Positions 48,301 through 61,974 are shown, counted from the stretch's first letter. The stretch is DNA of 64,000 nt from Neckera pumila (GCA_963969595.1 OZ018412.1:27528339-27592338), one strand, 5' to 3'. Notes: generated by a model not told the origin, from the letters alone. Made by a program: numbers and translations.

Positions 48301-50175
48301 ACCTCGGAAACATATCGTGCTTTGTTCGGCAGAAGGGCAAGCCCTGGAACCCCCATTGCCACCACAGCACCGCCAATGATATACTTGCATACTGTTTGAA
48401 GCGGAGCCCCTCCAAGCCAGATGTTCAAATACCAGAAATTGTGCACCACGAACCATACCAAGGGCACAACCGCAGCCATTACAAAGATCGCATAAGAAAT
48501 GAGGTCCTTCTTCAAAAAGAACTGGGAGATAAAGTATGCAGCAGCTACTGGGGCAGGCAAGAACTGCACAGGACAAATTCGATACAAATTAAAGAACAAG
48601 AGCTGGAACTCTTCTCAAACCATCTTCTTAGTCCATATATAGGTGGGCCAATGAAGAAACCTCCTCACTTGTCCACACAAACTGCTTCCGGTAAATGATT
48701 CACATCAGCAGCACTCTCTCCATCTCTTATTCAGCTTAAATCTTGAGAATGTCAATCATCGCTACACTTTATCCTCCTTCAACGCGTTCTCTCCTATCTA
48801 TGAAGTAGCATAACCCTTCATCAATAATAATCTCAAAAGAGAGTTTCAAGCAAATGCAAGTCAACAGCAGAACCAATACACCCAGAAAAGGAATTAATAT
48901 ATCAAATAAGATAAATGCAGGGTAAATCATACATGGCGTGCTACCAATAGAAAGTCTTCAAGAAATAGGGCATACCATCCAAGGCAAGCCGACAACGACT
49001 GAAGCCGAACACGAAGCCGTCACCAGCACAGAAGTCAGAAGGACGGAGCTCACAGCATCGCCAATGAGTCCAACGAGATATGCCCCAAATCCCGCTGCCC
49101 CTCCCACAGCTGCGATGGTCACGAGAAAATAGTTCCAAGGAGACGGAATTTGAATATACTGCCCAAAGGAGTAGAACACAACCCTAATTTCCAGGCAGAG
49201 AACAACAACGAGCAAGGCAATGGCGCCATTCATCACCCGCACTTGCTGAAGCAATTGCTGATCCTTGTACAACCAATGAAGAGCTCCCCGTGTGGAAGCG
49301 TAGAGCTGAAACAGCAAGGGAACAAAGAACAGCAACATAACATCGCAAACGTCATTTGCGGATGAAAACAACCGAGCGTGATGGGAGCCAATGTGGAACA
49401 GCAAAGGCAGGAACATAATCGCCAGAGTTTGAAACGAGCCCTCCAGCGAACCCTGAATCAGAGATTCCTCCGAAAATTGTCCTCCATACGACCTCTCACT
49501 CTTCACCCGAAAAGAAGAAGGCAATGGCAACGCGAACAGCCAGTACAGCTCAAACAGAAACACCATGTAATAGTACGGCGCATGCGTCATCCCCACAGCC
49601 ACCACCACCCCCCACGTCTGTATAGTGGCCGCCGTGAACGGCATACACGCGAACAACACGCGCTCCAACGCCAAAACCACATGAGGATGCTCCAGCTGCA
49701 TCCAGCGAAACTGAACAGTAGCCCATAACCCTACCAGGAACATAAACTGGAACGCGACGAACAAGCAGCTCACATGGAGCACGAACGAGGACGACGAAGC
49801 TGTAAATTTCGACCCTGTAAAGACCATCGCCAGCCCGGTGGCGAACAGGGAGCCCCAAATCCCAAACATCGCCCCTTGCTTCATCTGCAGCGAGTCCAAA
49901 ATGTACGCCACCATCAAGCCCACAGTGAGAGTGGCCAGCACCGGCTTCCCTCCAATTCCAAGGAGGAAGATCGAGCACGGCACCATCGCCGCGGCCACGC
50001 GCCCGTTGTACTGAAACGAATTCGGAGTAAACCGAAGCTCCCCATAGCCACCTCCTCCTCGCCGTTGGGATGAGCTTTGACGGCTCATCCCGTTCTCCAT
50101 TCCCGGGGCTACCATGCCACCCCGGTAATCCATCGCTCGCCGACTTCCCCGATCCCCAAACTCCTTCACCTCCAT
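45308..50175 (-). CDS. NEF1: NEF1 (NO EXINE FORMATION 1)-like membrane protein, four exons
   Basis: Exons are 50175-48976, 48563-47992, 47687-47468 and 46609-45308, all with GT-AG junctions (donors ATG/GTATG, CAA/GTATT, CAG/GTATT) and matching phases 0, 2, 0. They give 1,097 residues, close to Arabidopsis NEF1 (about 1,100). Diagnostic stretches include FTPNSFQYNGRVAAAMVPC, LATLTVGLMVAYILDSL and the C-terminus YIISRNIRIAGMRLI. The protein is hydrophobic almost throughout, with many membrane segments after an ~45-residue Arg/Ser/Gly-rich N-terminus. In Arabidopsis NEF1 is needed for primexine and exine deposition and is predicted to be plastid-located. In a seedless plant a spore-wall role would be the natural inference. 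No internal stops; terminal TGA. The gene looks functional. Confidence 0.88.
46939..47280. repeat. Duplicated 137-bp block in intron 3 of the NEF1-like gene
   Basis: Copies at 46939-47075 and 47144-47280 are about 93 percent identical with a 205-bp offset, from TGTAGCAGTTCTTAATTCG to CACGA(C/T)GCATTC. The ~68 bp between them are not repeated. Confidence 0.9.
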
Positions 50176-50685
50176 CTCTCCTTCACCGCCATCTCTCCAT
50201 CATCGCGACTGCCAACACAACAACCCTCACTCAAAACCCTTCAAAACCACAAGATCGTGCATTTAGGGTTTGCGTTGCACACAAACCAAAACAATAACAT
50301 AACTTATTATACTTACCAGCTAGCCCTCAGAAGTAGGCCCGCACTAAGTTAAATGATCACGTCGACGATGCTGTTTTGCTTGGGACGGCGATGGCAGCGA
50401 TGCTGAGACTGTTGTGCAACAAAACCTAATGCGGAGCTGCTCCTCCCAAGACCAGCACTGGCTATGGCGATCAAGACAAGCTTGTTGCTGCCCAAGTCAG
50501 GTTTAGTCAAGTCTGGGACTCCGGGGAGGAAAACAAAGAACACAGAGCGTGAATTTGGGGACCTCCGTCCTAAATCCCGATTTCAATTGGTGTTTGAGCC
50601 TTTGAGGAAGCTGGGTAGGGTCCGTTGACCGTGGGATCCAGGTCCTAAACCCGGGAGAGTGGACTTGGCACCAGCTTGGCGCAAC
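50176..50685. promoter_or_regulatory. Upstream region of the NEF1-like gene
   Basis: The ~120 bp before the ATG are C/T-rich on the coding strand's complement and probably form the 5' leader. Further upstream is a GC-richer patch (50.35-50.69 kb) with short frames but no recognised gene. No defined promoter element was assigned. Confidence 0.35.
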
Positions 50686-50978
50686 TACACTAAAATTGGT
50701 AAATAGTGTTGGCAACACTAATTGTCCCATCTAACACTAATCGTGATTTGCAAGGTTAGTGTTAGAACATTATTTACCCATTCTAATACTATTTTAGCTC
50801 TATAGTAAAATTTGGTCATTTCAGGGAACAACACTACTTATTGAAGTGTTAGAATGTTGAAAATCTAAATTAAATAATGAAATACAAACTACATTTCAAC
50901 ATTTCAACATTTCAACATTTCAAAAAAACAAGGAACAACACTAATTATCACCCAACACTATTTACCAATTTTAGTGTA
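50686..50978. repeat. 293-bp MITE with CACTA-like ends
   Basis: The ends TACACTAAAATTGGTAAATA and TATTTACCAATTTTAGTGTA are complementary, extending through GTGTTGG. Flanking or terminal TA is present on both sides, so it could be read as TA + CACTA...TAGTG + TA. An inner TTTCAACA short repeat lies at 50895-50925. Confidence 0.8.
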
Positions 50979-51417
50979 ATGGAATCACAATATTACCGTC
51001 AAGATACTTTGATTGGGTGAAATCCTTGTTTACAATTTTCTTATGTGTAGGTCAGTTTTGTAAATAACTAAGCAAAATTTGAATCGTGTCTGAAATTTTA
51101 AATTTCTACAACTATTTTTGAAAATCTGAAAAGTTTCAAGAGAAAATCTGAGAAAATTTCAACCCTAAACCAGGAAAATCAAAACATGATGTCGAATTGT
51201 CGAATTTGGAAAACTAAACTATATCAGAGAGATAGTATCAAATCAAACCTAAACATATGGTATAACTAAGGTAATTAAGGGAACTATACCCAATTGCAAG
51301 CGTCCAAGTAATAAATAATTGAGCATTGTTCCTATTATTAAAAATTGCCTATTTTTTAGTTGAATCTTGTTGGAAGTTCAACAACAACTTTGTTCAAGAT
51401 GAATTCACAAGATTGAA

Positions 51418-52340
51418 TTAATCCCTAAAGGCCTTAGGCATTTTCTGGCTCCAAAACCATTGAAAACTGCCATTTTTGCTGTGATCACTCAAGAAACCAA
51501 AACAAACTTTTTTTTCAAAATCAAACCGTAGGATCTTGTATTTCACGTGTCTTCAAATATGTGGTAAAAATTTCATGAAGTTTGACTGTATGGATTGGAA
51601 GATAGTAGCATTTGAAGTTGGAAAAAGAAGTTTTTTTGAACTGTGGCCTGCAATTTCAAATGACTTTGACGGCCATGTGTAGATTTTTCTTGCACTACAA
51701 ACCATTGGGTTAAGTTTTTTTGTGTTGAACATTTGAGTTGAGAGTTGGGGGAAAAAATTTCAAAATGTTAAAATTTGATTTTCACATATAAAAAAATTGT
51801 TAAGTAGAAGTAGGTCCAAAATTGAATGAAACACTAATTCATCAATAGCTCTTAGGTAGAATTAAAACACCATAATTCCAACGGTGGGATTATTCTTGCA
51901 AAAAAATCAACCTTTTCAAAAAAAGGATTTGAAAAAATTTGAAAATTGCATTCAAAAATGAATACTATAAGTTGTTTTTTGAAAAAGATGCTAGATTGCC
52001 TGAAAAACAAGATTGTCTATAACTTTTTCATTTTCAGTCCAAATAGAATGAACCAAAGCTTCAATTGTAGACAAAACATGAAATTTTAGAAGATTTTTTT
52101 TTTAAAATACAATTTTTTACATTTTTTTTTCTTCTGCCCAGCGAGTTGCTTTTTGGCCTTCGGGTGGCATAACTTTTGCTCCCGGGCACCGATTGAAAAA
52201 AAAATTATTTTTTAGAAAGCTAATGTGATTCCCTGTCTTTTATAAAAGTTTCAAAAAATCAGGCCAAAATTTCAGGTCACACGAGCCTGCATGAAATCCC
52301 AAGTGTCCCTCAAGGGGACTTTTCGCCTTTAGGGCTTAAA
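51418..52340 (-). repeat. Full inverted copy of the ~925-bp TTAA-ended repeat
   Basis: It begins TTAATCCCTAAAGGCC and ends GCCTTTAGGGCTTAA, giving complementary ~15-bp termini. The text parallels 61975-62900 and, reversed, 26958-27880. Confidence 0.8.
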
Positions 52341-54200
52341 GCCAACGACATTAATTGTTTTTAATGAAATAAACTGTCCCATTCAAACAAATAGATCATA
52401 GATATGTAAGTAGTGTATTTTAGCATTGTTGCCTTTGTCCTCAATAATCTTGATTTGACATTCAAAATGAATCCCTCACTTTTGAAATATAACCAAAACA
52501 TGATCCTCTTAAAATCTAATTTTTAGATTGTCTGAAAACTTCAAAAAGTGAATATTTTATTGTTATTTGAAGTTGAAAGACTTTTCATGTTCTTAAGTAT
52601 AGACTGACGTGAAAATTTGGTTTGTAGTATAATATTCAACACTATAATGTATTCCTTTGGTGAAAATTTTAAATTTGTTTAATTTATCATGTATTTGATA
52701 TGAATTTTTTTCATTTTTTCCTTCAAAAATTTATGATGGTTTCAAATGTTTACAAATAAATCTATAGTATTTGACTCATAGGACATGTAAAATCATGATT
52801 TCTAATTAATTTATGGTTAAAAATATCATTCATATTCAATGGCACCCTCAATCAGACAAAGTGAAGGATTTTGAAGTTTTATTACATAATCAGAGCTCTG
52901 TATTTAAAATTAAGAAGCATTTGAAAAGATGATGTATTTTATAGCTTTAAACCACAAGTCACTTGAATTTTTGAGAGGATTGAAAAATCAACATTTGAAT
53001 TTAAAAGGCAAAAAAGGATGCAAAGCTTAATGTAGATTCGAATTGGCTTACTTGCTTGCTGTTTGGTTGTGCCATGCATATGTGTTGTAAGAAAGGAGAA
53101 AGATCCTTGTCTTGGTGCAACAACAAGTTTCAAATCTCCTAGTTATTATTAGCATGAGAAAGCTCCTATCAATGCTTACAAACTAGCACCTTTTACTTTT
53201 CCAAAGTACTCTTTTATGATACTCTACATGGACTTTCTTCAAATACCACCATATGATCTTGAATTTCATTTATGCTTTTAATTTAAATGAATTTTCTAAA
53301 TATTCTTATAAAAAAATGTAGATTTTTAAAAAATAGCCTAAAAAGCCCATTAGGCCCTAAGTGAATATTTTATGTTTTGGAATAAATGACTTTAAATTCA
53401 ATTTTGATAAAGTTCTTTTATACCAAAGGCACTCTATTACAAATATGGAATTAATTTGCAATACTCATCAATTTTAGAACCAAAATTATTCCAATAAATA
53501 TGATTTGGATGGCAATTGAGGCAAGACTGTTATAAAAATGGAGTCAACTAATTGACAAAAGTAAATTATGTTGTCCATCTAATGAGAAGAGGGCGAAAAA
53601 AAATATGGTTGATGTTGATACTTGATACTCTTCCAGGGGGGAGACCATCGAAATTTTAATTTGTTGGCGAGAAATTTTAAACTCTCATTAAATCTACTAT
53701 AGTATTGAAAATATGTCTTGCATATGATTATAAATAAAATAGGGTGGTAAATACTTCCTTCATTTTGAGAAATAGTAGAAAAAATAAGGTGCCAAGTATA
53801 GGATCCCCCAAAAGTATTTAGTAGGATGAGTAAATACATTTACAAGCTGCAGTACTTGGATGAAGAATAGCATATTTAGTCCATTTTTTGAATGAAGAGC
53901 CTTAGGTACAAGGAAATGCCTTAGTTTTTTTATGGTTGGATCCGTTTTGGCATGCTCAATGGCTATAGTTGGGCACTGCACTTAGCGCATTTTAAAACCA
54001 TCTTCGGGCTAAAAATTGATAGAATGTTATTCATTTCAACTAGAATTTATAAAGGACCTACAAATTTATAAAGGACCTACATTAGGAAGCATTGAAAATA
54101 GCCAATTCCATTATAATTAATTTAGATAGGCTACAATCTGGGCCATTCAAAATTAATACATATAATTTAGGTTCTAAAGAACTAGATCCATTATTCTGTA
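52341..54200. other. Non-coding AT-rich stretch
   Basis: No coding frame, RNA gene or structured repeat was recognised. Confidence 0.4.
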
Positions 54201-55350
54201 TTTAATATAGCACATTCTATACAGTTGGGTTACAAATGGACAAATGGATCGGGCCAAACGCAAGGTTTAGGTGGATGAAATTCTTGCCCGTTGAACATTA
54301 GAAGAGATGCGAGGGGACTAAAGGGCTGTTTCAGGCTTGCTCCCCCGATGTTGTTCCCCTGGCAGATTGGGAACATCCACTGTTAGAATTTTTATTTATT
54401 TTTTTAATATCTAAAATGAAAAAAAATAAAAAATAAAAAATAAAAAAGAATAAAAAATTGGGTGACATGGCAATTGTTCTGCACGTCACGCAGCAGCTGC
54501 GGACTGCTGCAAGGCTGTTCCCTCGACCCTGGCAGCCCAGGGAACTCACAGCCCTTCAAAGGAGCTGAAAAACATCTAATGTTAGGAGCTAGATCTGTAA
54601 GTCCACCTGTTTTTATGACTGCCATCGTACGTTCTAAGCATTGGTTTATATTTTCATGCTCCGGAGCTTGAAGATGCATTAGATGTTTTTTGGAGGATTG
54701 AAAAGGTCATTTTAACCTCTTTCCCTTGCTGTAATGATCAATGCCATCGTCAGAATATTTAAATAATCAATGAGTTAGTTGTGATTAATCAATAATACAT
54801 TATTTTTTTTTTAAATTTAAAAAATTCCAAAATAGATATGAAATAATTAATGAAATAATATTTTCTGACATGGCAATTGTTCTGCTACGTCAAACTATTG
54901 TTGTTGCATAGTTTCCAAGTTCTTAATAGCCCGTGAACTCGTAGCCCCAAATCTCATCTAATGCATTCATTACAAAGTTCCCCTATCACAAATTGTCACT
55001 AGTAATCGTACAATTATCATCGGGCATTGCTTTCATGTTACATTCATGAATTTGGAAATATTGTTGTGATACGATATTGACATTCATTACTACCATGCAG
55101 TTTAGGCATATCATTCACATTTGAGTTTGAAGTGCGAAAGTTGCACGATAACTATGCATGATGAAATATGTATGACTTCAGTGGTTTAGTGATGGGCAAC
55201 TAATTTCGTGCAGCATTAGGGCTTTTCTAAGACACATAAAGTTAATGCAATAATCACACAACATCATGTCTGTGCATAGTTATTATACTAACATTGCATA
55301 TTTTTATTTTTCACAATTTCAATACTACTTCAATTGAAAAAGCAAGAATT
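54201..55350. repeat. Decayed repeat block with shared TGGCAATTGTTCTGC motif
   Basis: GACATGGCAATTGTTCTGC occurs at about 54463 and 54868. The first part, with GGGCTGTT and CCAGGGAAC blocks, resembles 1195-1510. Boundaries are unclear. No gene is seen. Confidence 0.4.
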
Positions 55351-55713
55351 GTTTCAAAGTAAAAATTCAAGCTTCATTTAGGCATAGTAGAATAACTTTT
55401 TTCAAAAAACTTTGAACTAAAAAAAGTTGGTAAATAAATCTAGCTTTTATGTCCAAAAATCCGTTTGAGATTTAGAGTCTCCAATCAAAAGTTATGAACA
55501 AAGTTTAGAGAGGGGTTGGAAAGGACATTTTTTTGACATTTTCAAACATTGCCTTTGAATTTTGTCCATAACTTTTGATCGGAGGCTCTAAATTTCAAAC
55601 GGACTTTTGGGAATGAAAGCTGGATTCATTTACCAACTTTTCCTAGTTCAAAGTTTTTTGAAGAAATTTATTCTACTATGCCTAAATGAGGTCTAAATTT
55701 CTACTTTGAACAC
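55351..55713. repeat. Foldback element, ~160-bp arms
   Basis: The arms 55351-55510 and 55550-55713 are reverse complements around a centre at 55532. Outer blocks share TTTAGGCATAGTAGAATAA and its complement; inner blocks share CAAAAGTTATG and CATAACTTTTG. Confidence 0.85.
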
Positions 55714-58089
55714 AATTTATACATTTTCAAATTAACTTGACTATGAGAAGTGAAGCTCTCATCTTCAAGTTATCCCATATCTTTTGAGTGTCCATAGATT
55801 GGATTATAGTATAAAGAGGACCTCTCCACCCTCAACTCTCACCAATTGTCAGTGAAGAGATTCCATTAGTATGTTATCAAGTTTCTCGTTGACTTACTCA
55901 TGTAATCAATTCAAGCTAAAATGAAGTAATTCTCTCACTACACTATCAAGTTTCTTCATAGCCTACTAATGGATTTAGTTTAAACTTAAATTTTAATGGC
56001 TTACAGTGATGATGGATATAATTCAAAATGCCAGTGATTTAATTCAAGAATTTTTTTAAATTTAAATGGTGATCAACAATTGAACATTGACAATACACTT
56101 TGGAACAATGATACCATTTAATAAGCATTATTTCAGTAATGACTCCAATGACATTGTTGTCATGGATTTTCCGTGTCTTTCAATGCACAGAAAATGTACG
56201 ATAAAGAATGTAAATTTTTGTGTATAATTTATGTTATTTGCGCACTTGTGATTAACATATAAAAGCTATATAGTTAACATAAATTACAAATTAGTGCCAT
56301 TTCTATGCAGCAATCATGAGCATTGTAACGATGCAATAACTTACAAATTAACATACGCACCCATGAAATAATAGTAACTACATGATAATTGCTAACAATT
56401 TGTTGGTTCTGAACTTTGAGATGTTGTTTAGTGGAGCTGTTTTGGTGCAATGTTGTAGGGTGAGTTGATTTGCTATCAGATTTTGGAAAATTTGTTCTTG
56501 CCGCAATCAAAAACTTGCAGTGGATGTCTAGGCTTTGGTCTTCCAATTCTTTTGGTAATTTGCAGCTTCGGGTATATTTCTTCATTCCCATGTTTGTCAG
56601 AAGAGCTCGCGAGGATGTTTAGTGATTTGCCGTAGGGTTGTTATATGCACTTGCAATAATTGGTATTGTATTTAGCATTTTCGTGATCATTGAGGGAGCT
56701 AGCAAGTCAATCCACCCTATTTTCCAGTTGTTGGTGTCTTGTTTATTTTGCACTGAGTTGCAACTGCATTTGCGCTGCCAAAGCTTGGTCCTTTGAGTGA
56801 AGGGGTGGTAAACTTGTCAAAATCTCCTAGTACTTCACTTTGTGGTTTTGGAATTTTATTTGCGAAGTCGTTCCTTGCATTCTTGTTTTCCATTTGGATT
56901 TGTCATGTTCTCCTTCAATTGGCTTTCATATTGCATTTGTTTCCTTTGATGCCGCAGCTAGCTTGCCACCACCAAAGCATGATTGATTGAGCAACTAGAT
57001 GCAAGAAGGCTACAATTTTGAAGGTAAGTGTTTGTGCTTGGGGGCGTTTCCATTTTGCAAATTTCCTCATTGTTTTGCGTGATTTCAAGTTCTTATTATT
57101 CACTTGCTTCTTTGCACCTATTGTGCTTGTTTTGGGTAATTCAAGAGGACATTCAACAACCACCAAAACCCTTCCATTTGGCTGACCTTGGCTATGAGAT
57201 TTTGGGCATAATATTTTCCATTTGGGTGACCACAATGTTTAGCAATTTTCAATGTAGTGTTTGTCATTGCAGATGGGATACTGAGGGTAGTATTTATCAC
57301 AGCAGAATTCCAAAGTTTTGGCTAGTTTTCTCTACATTTGGAACATGTGTAATGTTTAGGGTTTAGGAGCTTGCATTTGCTTCTAGTTTTCCAAACTAGA
57401 CATTTCTTCAATTCTTCTAGACTTTTTGGCAACACTAAGTGTTGTTATATATAAACCACAATGAGTTTGGATTCTTGAGAAATCCTAATACTTTGTGCCC
57501 ACAACATTGTATTTCTAAACACATATTCATTACAAAATTGTAAGCACAGTGAATGGATTAGGCTTGTGATTTTTGTAGTTTTTATGCATTGTTTTGTCAT
57601 GCTTGTTTCTTGCTCTTCTTTGCATGGCTTCCAATACATGATCGTTCAATTTTCTTTTCAAAATTCAAAGGTAAGACAACAATCAATTCACAGTTCATTG
57701 CCTGTCTCCAAAAGGTAAAATACTTGAAGCAATCATGGATTTAGTTGTATAAGAAGGTAATCAAAATTGACATAAAAGCTTTGCTGAAGTTCTTTCATTT
57801 GCACCCATTGTTAAAAAGACAAAATGCAACACACCAATATTAATGAATTCAATGTTGTGCATGTTTTATTTTTTCTTTATGTGCAAAGACTTTTACTTTT
57901 ACTTTCCTTTTCAATTTGGTTTTTTTCCTTGTAAATAATATAGCATAAAAACTTTTGCATTGACATAGGAATTATAAATAATGATAAAGTGTCATAGTAT
58001 AGGCCATTTTTCCAAATTAAATAATTATAGGGAGCCTTCTATTTTACCCTTGGAAAAAATTAGCCCCCTATAAAATACCCCGTTGACGC
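55714..58089. other. Non-coding stretch
   Basis: The frames 56793-56990 and 57028-57366 are short and without motifs. No repeat structure was recognised. Confidence 0.35.
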
Positions 58090-58820
58090 ATGTGGTGCAC
58101 AAAATGTACATAGAGTGCAACCCCCGAGGATTGTGGTTTCATTTAGAGTCTGATAGCCTCCATCGGCAATATTCATAGCTATTTGCAAGTGATGCGAGTT
58201 CCTCCTCTGCTTTTGAATTACAAGCGCGTTCTTAATGTTCTTCCTTCACAATCTTTAGGGTTCTTTGTATGGAAAGTGGGAGTGCTCTATGAGCGCTTGA
58301 ACTATGGATTTTGCAATAGATAGTAGGATTTCAATATTTGGCTAAGGATTTCCTTTAAAGTGCAAGTTTAGTTTAGGCCGCAGCAAAAGATTGCATGCTT
58401 GAGGGTTAGGATTAAGCTACCCTTTAATAGGCAAGATCATAAAATCATCTGTTTGGGATAGACCTCCTCCTCTGATATCATCGACAACATTTGAGGGACC
58501 AACAACTCCTAGTAGGAGTTTATAGAAGCCATTGCAGAGTGGGGAGTGCTCAATTTAGCGCAACATGAGTTTGACCAGATTTTGCCTTCCATGTGGACAC
58601 TGGAAAAAGAGTTTGTATTTCTCCAATTCGAAGGCCACCACAACATCTTTACCAAAAACTAAATCCTGCAGCATCCCTTGCCCAATGATTGATGGCACAC
58701 CACAGCTTTTGGTGACCTCATCATGGACAACCTAGATAAACTCTGTTGTGCGCTATAAGACTTGAAGGTAGACTACTTGGAGATGGCTTCCACTATTTGG
58801 CAGGAGTCATTGCCGACTCT
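58090..58820 (+). pseudogene. Decayed coding relic, one frame, 13 in-frame stops
   Basis: A single frame (phase of 58405) reads like protein over ~240 codons: MRVPPLLLNYKRVLNVLPS, FFVWKVGVLYERLNYGF, RVRIKLPFNRQDHKIICLG, EFDQILPSMWTLEKEFVFLQ, WHTTAFGDLIMDNLDKLCC and DLKVDYLEMASTIWQE. From 58081 to 58820 it is broken by eight TAG, three TGA and two TAA codons. It is probably an old transposon or retroelement protein; I do not recognise the family. The TAG excess fits C-to-T change at CAG or G-to-A change at TGG. Confidence 0.65.
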
Positions 58821-60049
58821 ATAGTTGCTTCCTATAGCTCGTGGTCGTGGCCCTTGAAGTTCTATTGTTTTTCGTTACATTGCAATTTTAGTATTGTGTA
58901 TATGGCTACACGTATTTCCAGTTTTTTTCGTTGTCATTAGTAATGTACATTCCAGTGGATTTTAGTGTAGGCAATGTGAAATTGCAGTGTTTCACAATTT
59001 TGAACCTCTACCTTAGCAATTTGTGTAGGCTGCATAATCCCAATCCTGACGTTTGAGACTGTAAATGTTTGCATCCCATGCACTACTCATGAATGTGTTT
59101 ATAAACACATCTTCCATGTTAATTGTTTTTGGCTTTCAATTTTTGGTATTTGTTTTCAATCTTGTTTGCTAGAATTTTCAAATGTGTATTTGCTTTAAGC
59201 CTTATTGTTTGGAATTTGTGAATGTGTGTTTGCTTTCAGTCTTGTTGTTTGGAATTTGTAGATGTACAGGCATCCATGTCATAGCAAGTTCTTTATGGTC
59301 CAATGCATATTCTTTGTTGTAGTTTGTATACCTTCCAAAGTTCTAGACTGTAGTTTATCTCATTTCCACAGATCCGTAATTGATGGATTTAATTCCACTA
59401 GTTTTCCATCTTGCCATTGGTGATTGCAATGGTGTTCAAATGATATGCAATAGGTATTGATTCTTCATCCATTGGTGTAGGATGCTAGTTTGAATTGTAT
59501 ACAATGCTTATTGCTCACAAAAGTTGGTTTTGCATTGCCATAGTATTTTTCAGTATTTTCAAAAACGTACTATGTATAAAAAACATAGGGTGCTAAAAAT
59601 ACATGCTGATAGCTTTTATTCAAATACAATTGCATACCACATTCAAATATTAAATTTAGTATTTGAACACTCACTATAAGAAATCTACCCTTTAGACGTT
59701 AGTATCAAACATGCTTGTTTTTTAGAATAGGAGCAAAGATGAGATTGTTGCCATTTGAGGCAAAATTGAGTTGGGTGTTCCAAAAAACCTCTAGATATTA
59801 CTAGCAAAACAAATCCATGTCTTGTGCAGCAATAATGTTTTGGAAGACATTAAAAACAAACTGTTCTGTTTTGTACAACGTCCAAAATAACATGTAACAC
59901 TATTTGGCAAGAGTTCTTGATTTGACTGCGGTTAAGTTGGTGAGAATTATTGTGGGCTACGGTAAAACAGTGACCAAATGTAAAAACTAAAAGAAAAGCA
60001 GCTAAGTGGCATGCTTTGTAAGAAAAGGAAAATGAATGGATGTATATCA
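58821..60049. other. Non-coding stretch
   Basis: No gene is recognised. Near 59160-59270 two related TTTGTGAATGTGT(G/A)TTTGCTTT blocks suggest a short duplication. Confidence 0.35.
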
Positions 60050-60780
60050 TAGATGAAATGAGAAACTCTTGATCATTAGAGAAAATTTCAAACGCCTTGG
60101 AGGGTTGTTCCACAGCCCTCCGAGCATTAGAGAAATTTTTAGCCCTCCAAGGGTCATCCAAAGTTGACATGCCATGCTATTCTTTGCATGGCCTGTCAAC
60201 TTTGAAATTGCTCTTGATGAGCAGTCAAAGTCTCTGACTGCTCGCTAAAGCAATCAATTTTTACAAATTTTCTTTAAATTTTTTTTTGTTATTATTATTA
60301 TTTTTTTCTTAAGATTTAAAATATGAACTAATTAATTAATAATGTTTTATTTGGAATTCTAGGTTCCTGCGCCACTATCGCTGTAGTTTCAGCAGGGTGG
60401 AAACAGGGGGAAAATAATTTTTTGAGAAAAATAAAAGCAAATTTCAGGGTACCTAAGGGGCTGTAGAATAGCCTTTTGGAGGCCTGAAATTTCCTCTAAT
60501 GGATAGCCTGAAATATACTTTTTTTTTGCTCAAAAAATTGTTTTTCCCCTATTTTTGCCCAATTGAAACTGCAGCAACAATGGTGCAGGAACCCAGAATT
60601 CCATTAAAAAATTTAAAATAATAATAGTAATAATAATAATAATCTGAAAAAAAAAAAAAATTAATTTTAAAAAAAAAATAAAAAAAATCTGCGAAACTTG
60701 ACTGCTCCAATGAACAACTGCTTACCAAGAACATTTTTGAAGTTGGCAGGTGTGGGCGCTTTATTCCCACCCTTGAAATA
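60050..60780. repeat. Foldback element related to 2047-2830
   Basis: Left and right arms share GGTTCCTGC(G/A)CCA.T.GCTG and, further out, GAGCAGTCAA(A/G) with complements at 60560-60600 and 60690-60770. A small hairpin (AAGTTGACATGCCATG and its complement) lies at 60161-60205. The A-rich, AAT-containing segment at 60610-60690 corresponds to the place of the AAAT array in the copy at 2.0-2.8 kb. Confidence 0.7.
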
Positions 60781-61289
60781 AAGTGTATACAAAGCTAGGT
60801 TCTAGTTTTTGTCATGTATACATTTCTAGTGGGTGTTAACACTTATAATCCAATTACGCCTTTCAAGCAATAGATCTTTGATGTTGTTCCTATTGTTAGC
60901 TTTGTCCACTTCTAATTGTTATAAAATTCAAAAGATGTTAGTATTATTCTGCTGATTTTTACTACAACTGACTAACAATCAAACTATGATTTGGTTATTA
61001 ATCTACAAGCAAATAGACGAGATGGTATAGTGCGTAGGATTTATTTTATTCTTTCTAAAATGGTAAAGAAAGTTGAAATTAACCTAAATCCCTTAATGGA
61101 TAATTGTGGATGAAGTTAGAATTAATTAATCTCTTTTCCCCTTGTTGGATAATTTTTTATAAGTTCTTGCTATTACTAATGGAAGATAAATTCAACTATC
61201 TCTAGAACTAAATAGTTTACTTTAGAGATGTTACTTCTATACTTAGTGTGGTAAAATAAAATTACTTCTGACTTTCTTGATGAAGGTTA

Positions 61290-61700
61290 TTTACTAATGA
61301 ATTTTGACCATGTCAGTTCATCAATATTCTTATGTAATTCTTTTTTATCCTAAAATTCTTACTTTTTGAATTCTTGATTAATTGTTTTTACTGATGAATT
61401 TTGACCGTGTTGGTTCATCAAAATTCTTACATAATTATTTCTTATCCTAAATTCTTAATTTTTGACTTCTTAGGTAATTTTCAATTACTGGTGAATTTTG
61501 ACCATGTCGGTTCATCAAAATTCTTATGTAATTTTTTTTTACTCTTTACTTCTAATGTGAACTAGTTTTACTATCAAGATTTGATTTTTATCTTAAAGGT
61601 GAAAGAAAAGTACTTTTGACTTCCTTGGTAAAAGTTATCTTACGAATGAATTGTGACCATTATCCAGTTCATCAAAATTCTTCCGTAATTTCTTTTTTAC
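61290..61700. repeat. ~97-bp tandem repeat, three clear copies and one distant
   Basis: GAATTTTGACC followed by GTTCATCA(A/A)TATTCTTA-like text starts at 61299, 61395 and 61492; a fourth, more diverged copy is at 61647. No coding value. Confidence 0.8.
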
Positions 61701-61974
61701 TTTGGAAATTTGAAAACTACTTGTACTTTGATTTTTTTGTGTTTACTTTTACTCTAGATTCTAAATCCTAAAAATTCTATTCATTAAAAATTTATTACTT
61801 CTACCATTACTACTACTTTTTATTCAAGATAAATGTTGGTAATTTCTAGTATGGTAAATATTTGAAAATTACGTTAAATGTTTACTAACTTGAGTTACTT
61901 TTCTATTGTAAATTTTAAACTCCTTGGTGAATTATTTTGGGATAATTCTTTCTAAATTGTTCCTAATTTCTACC

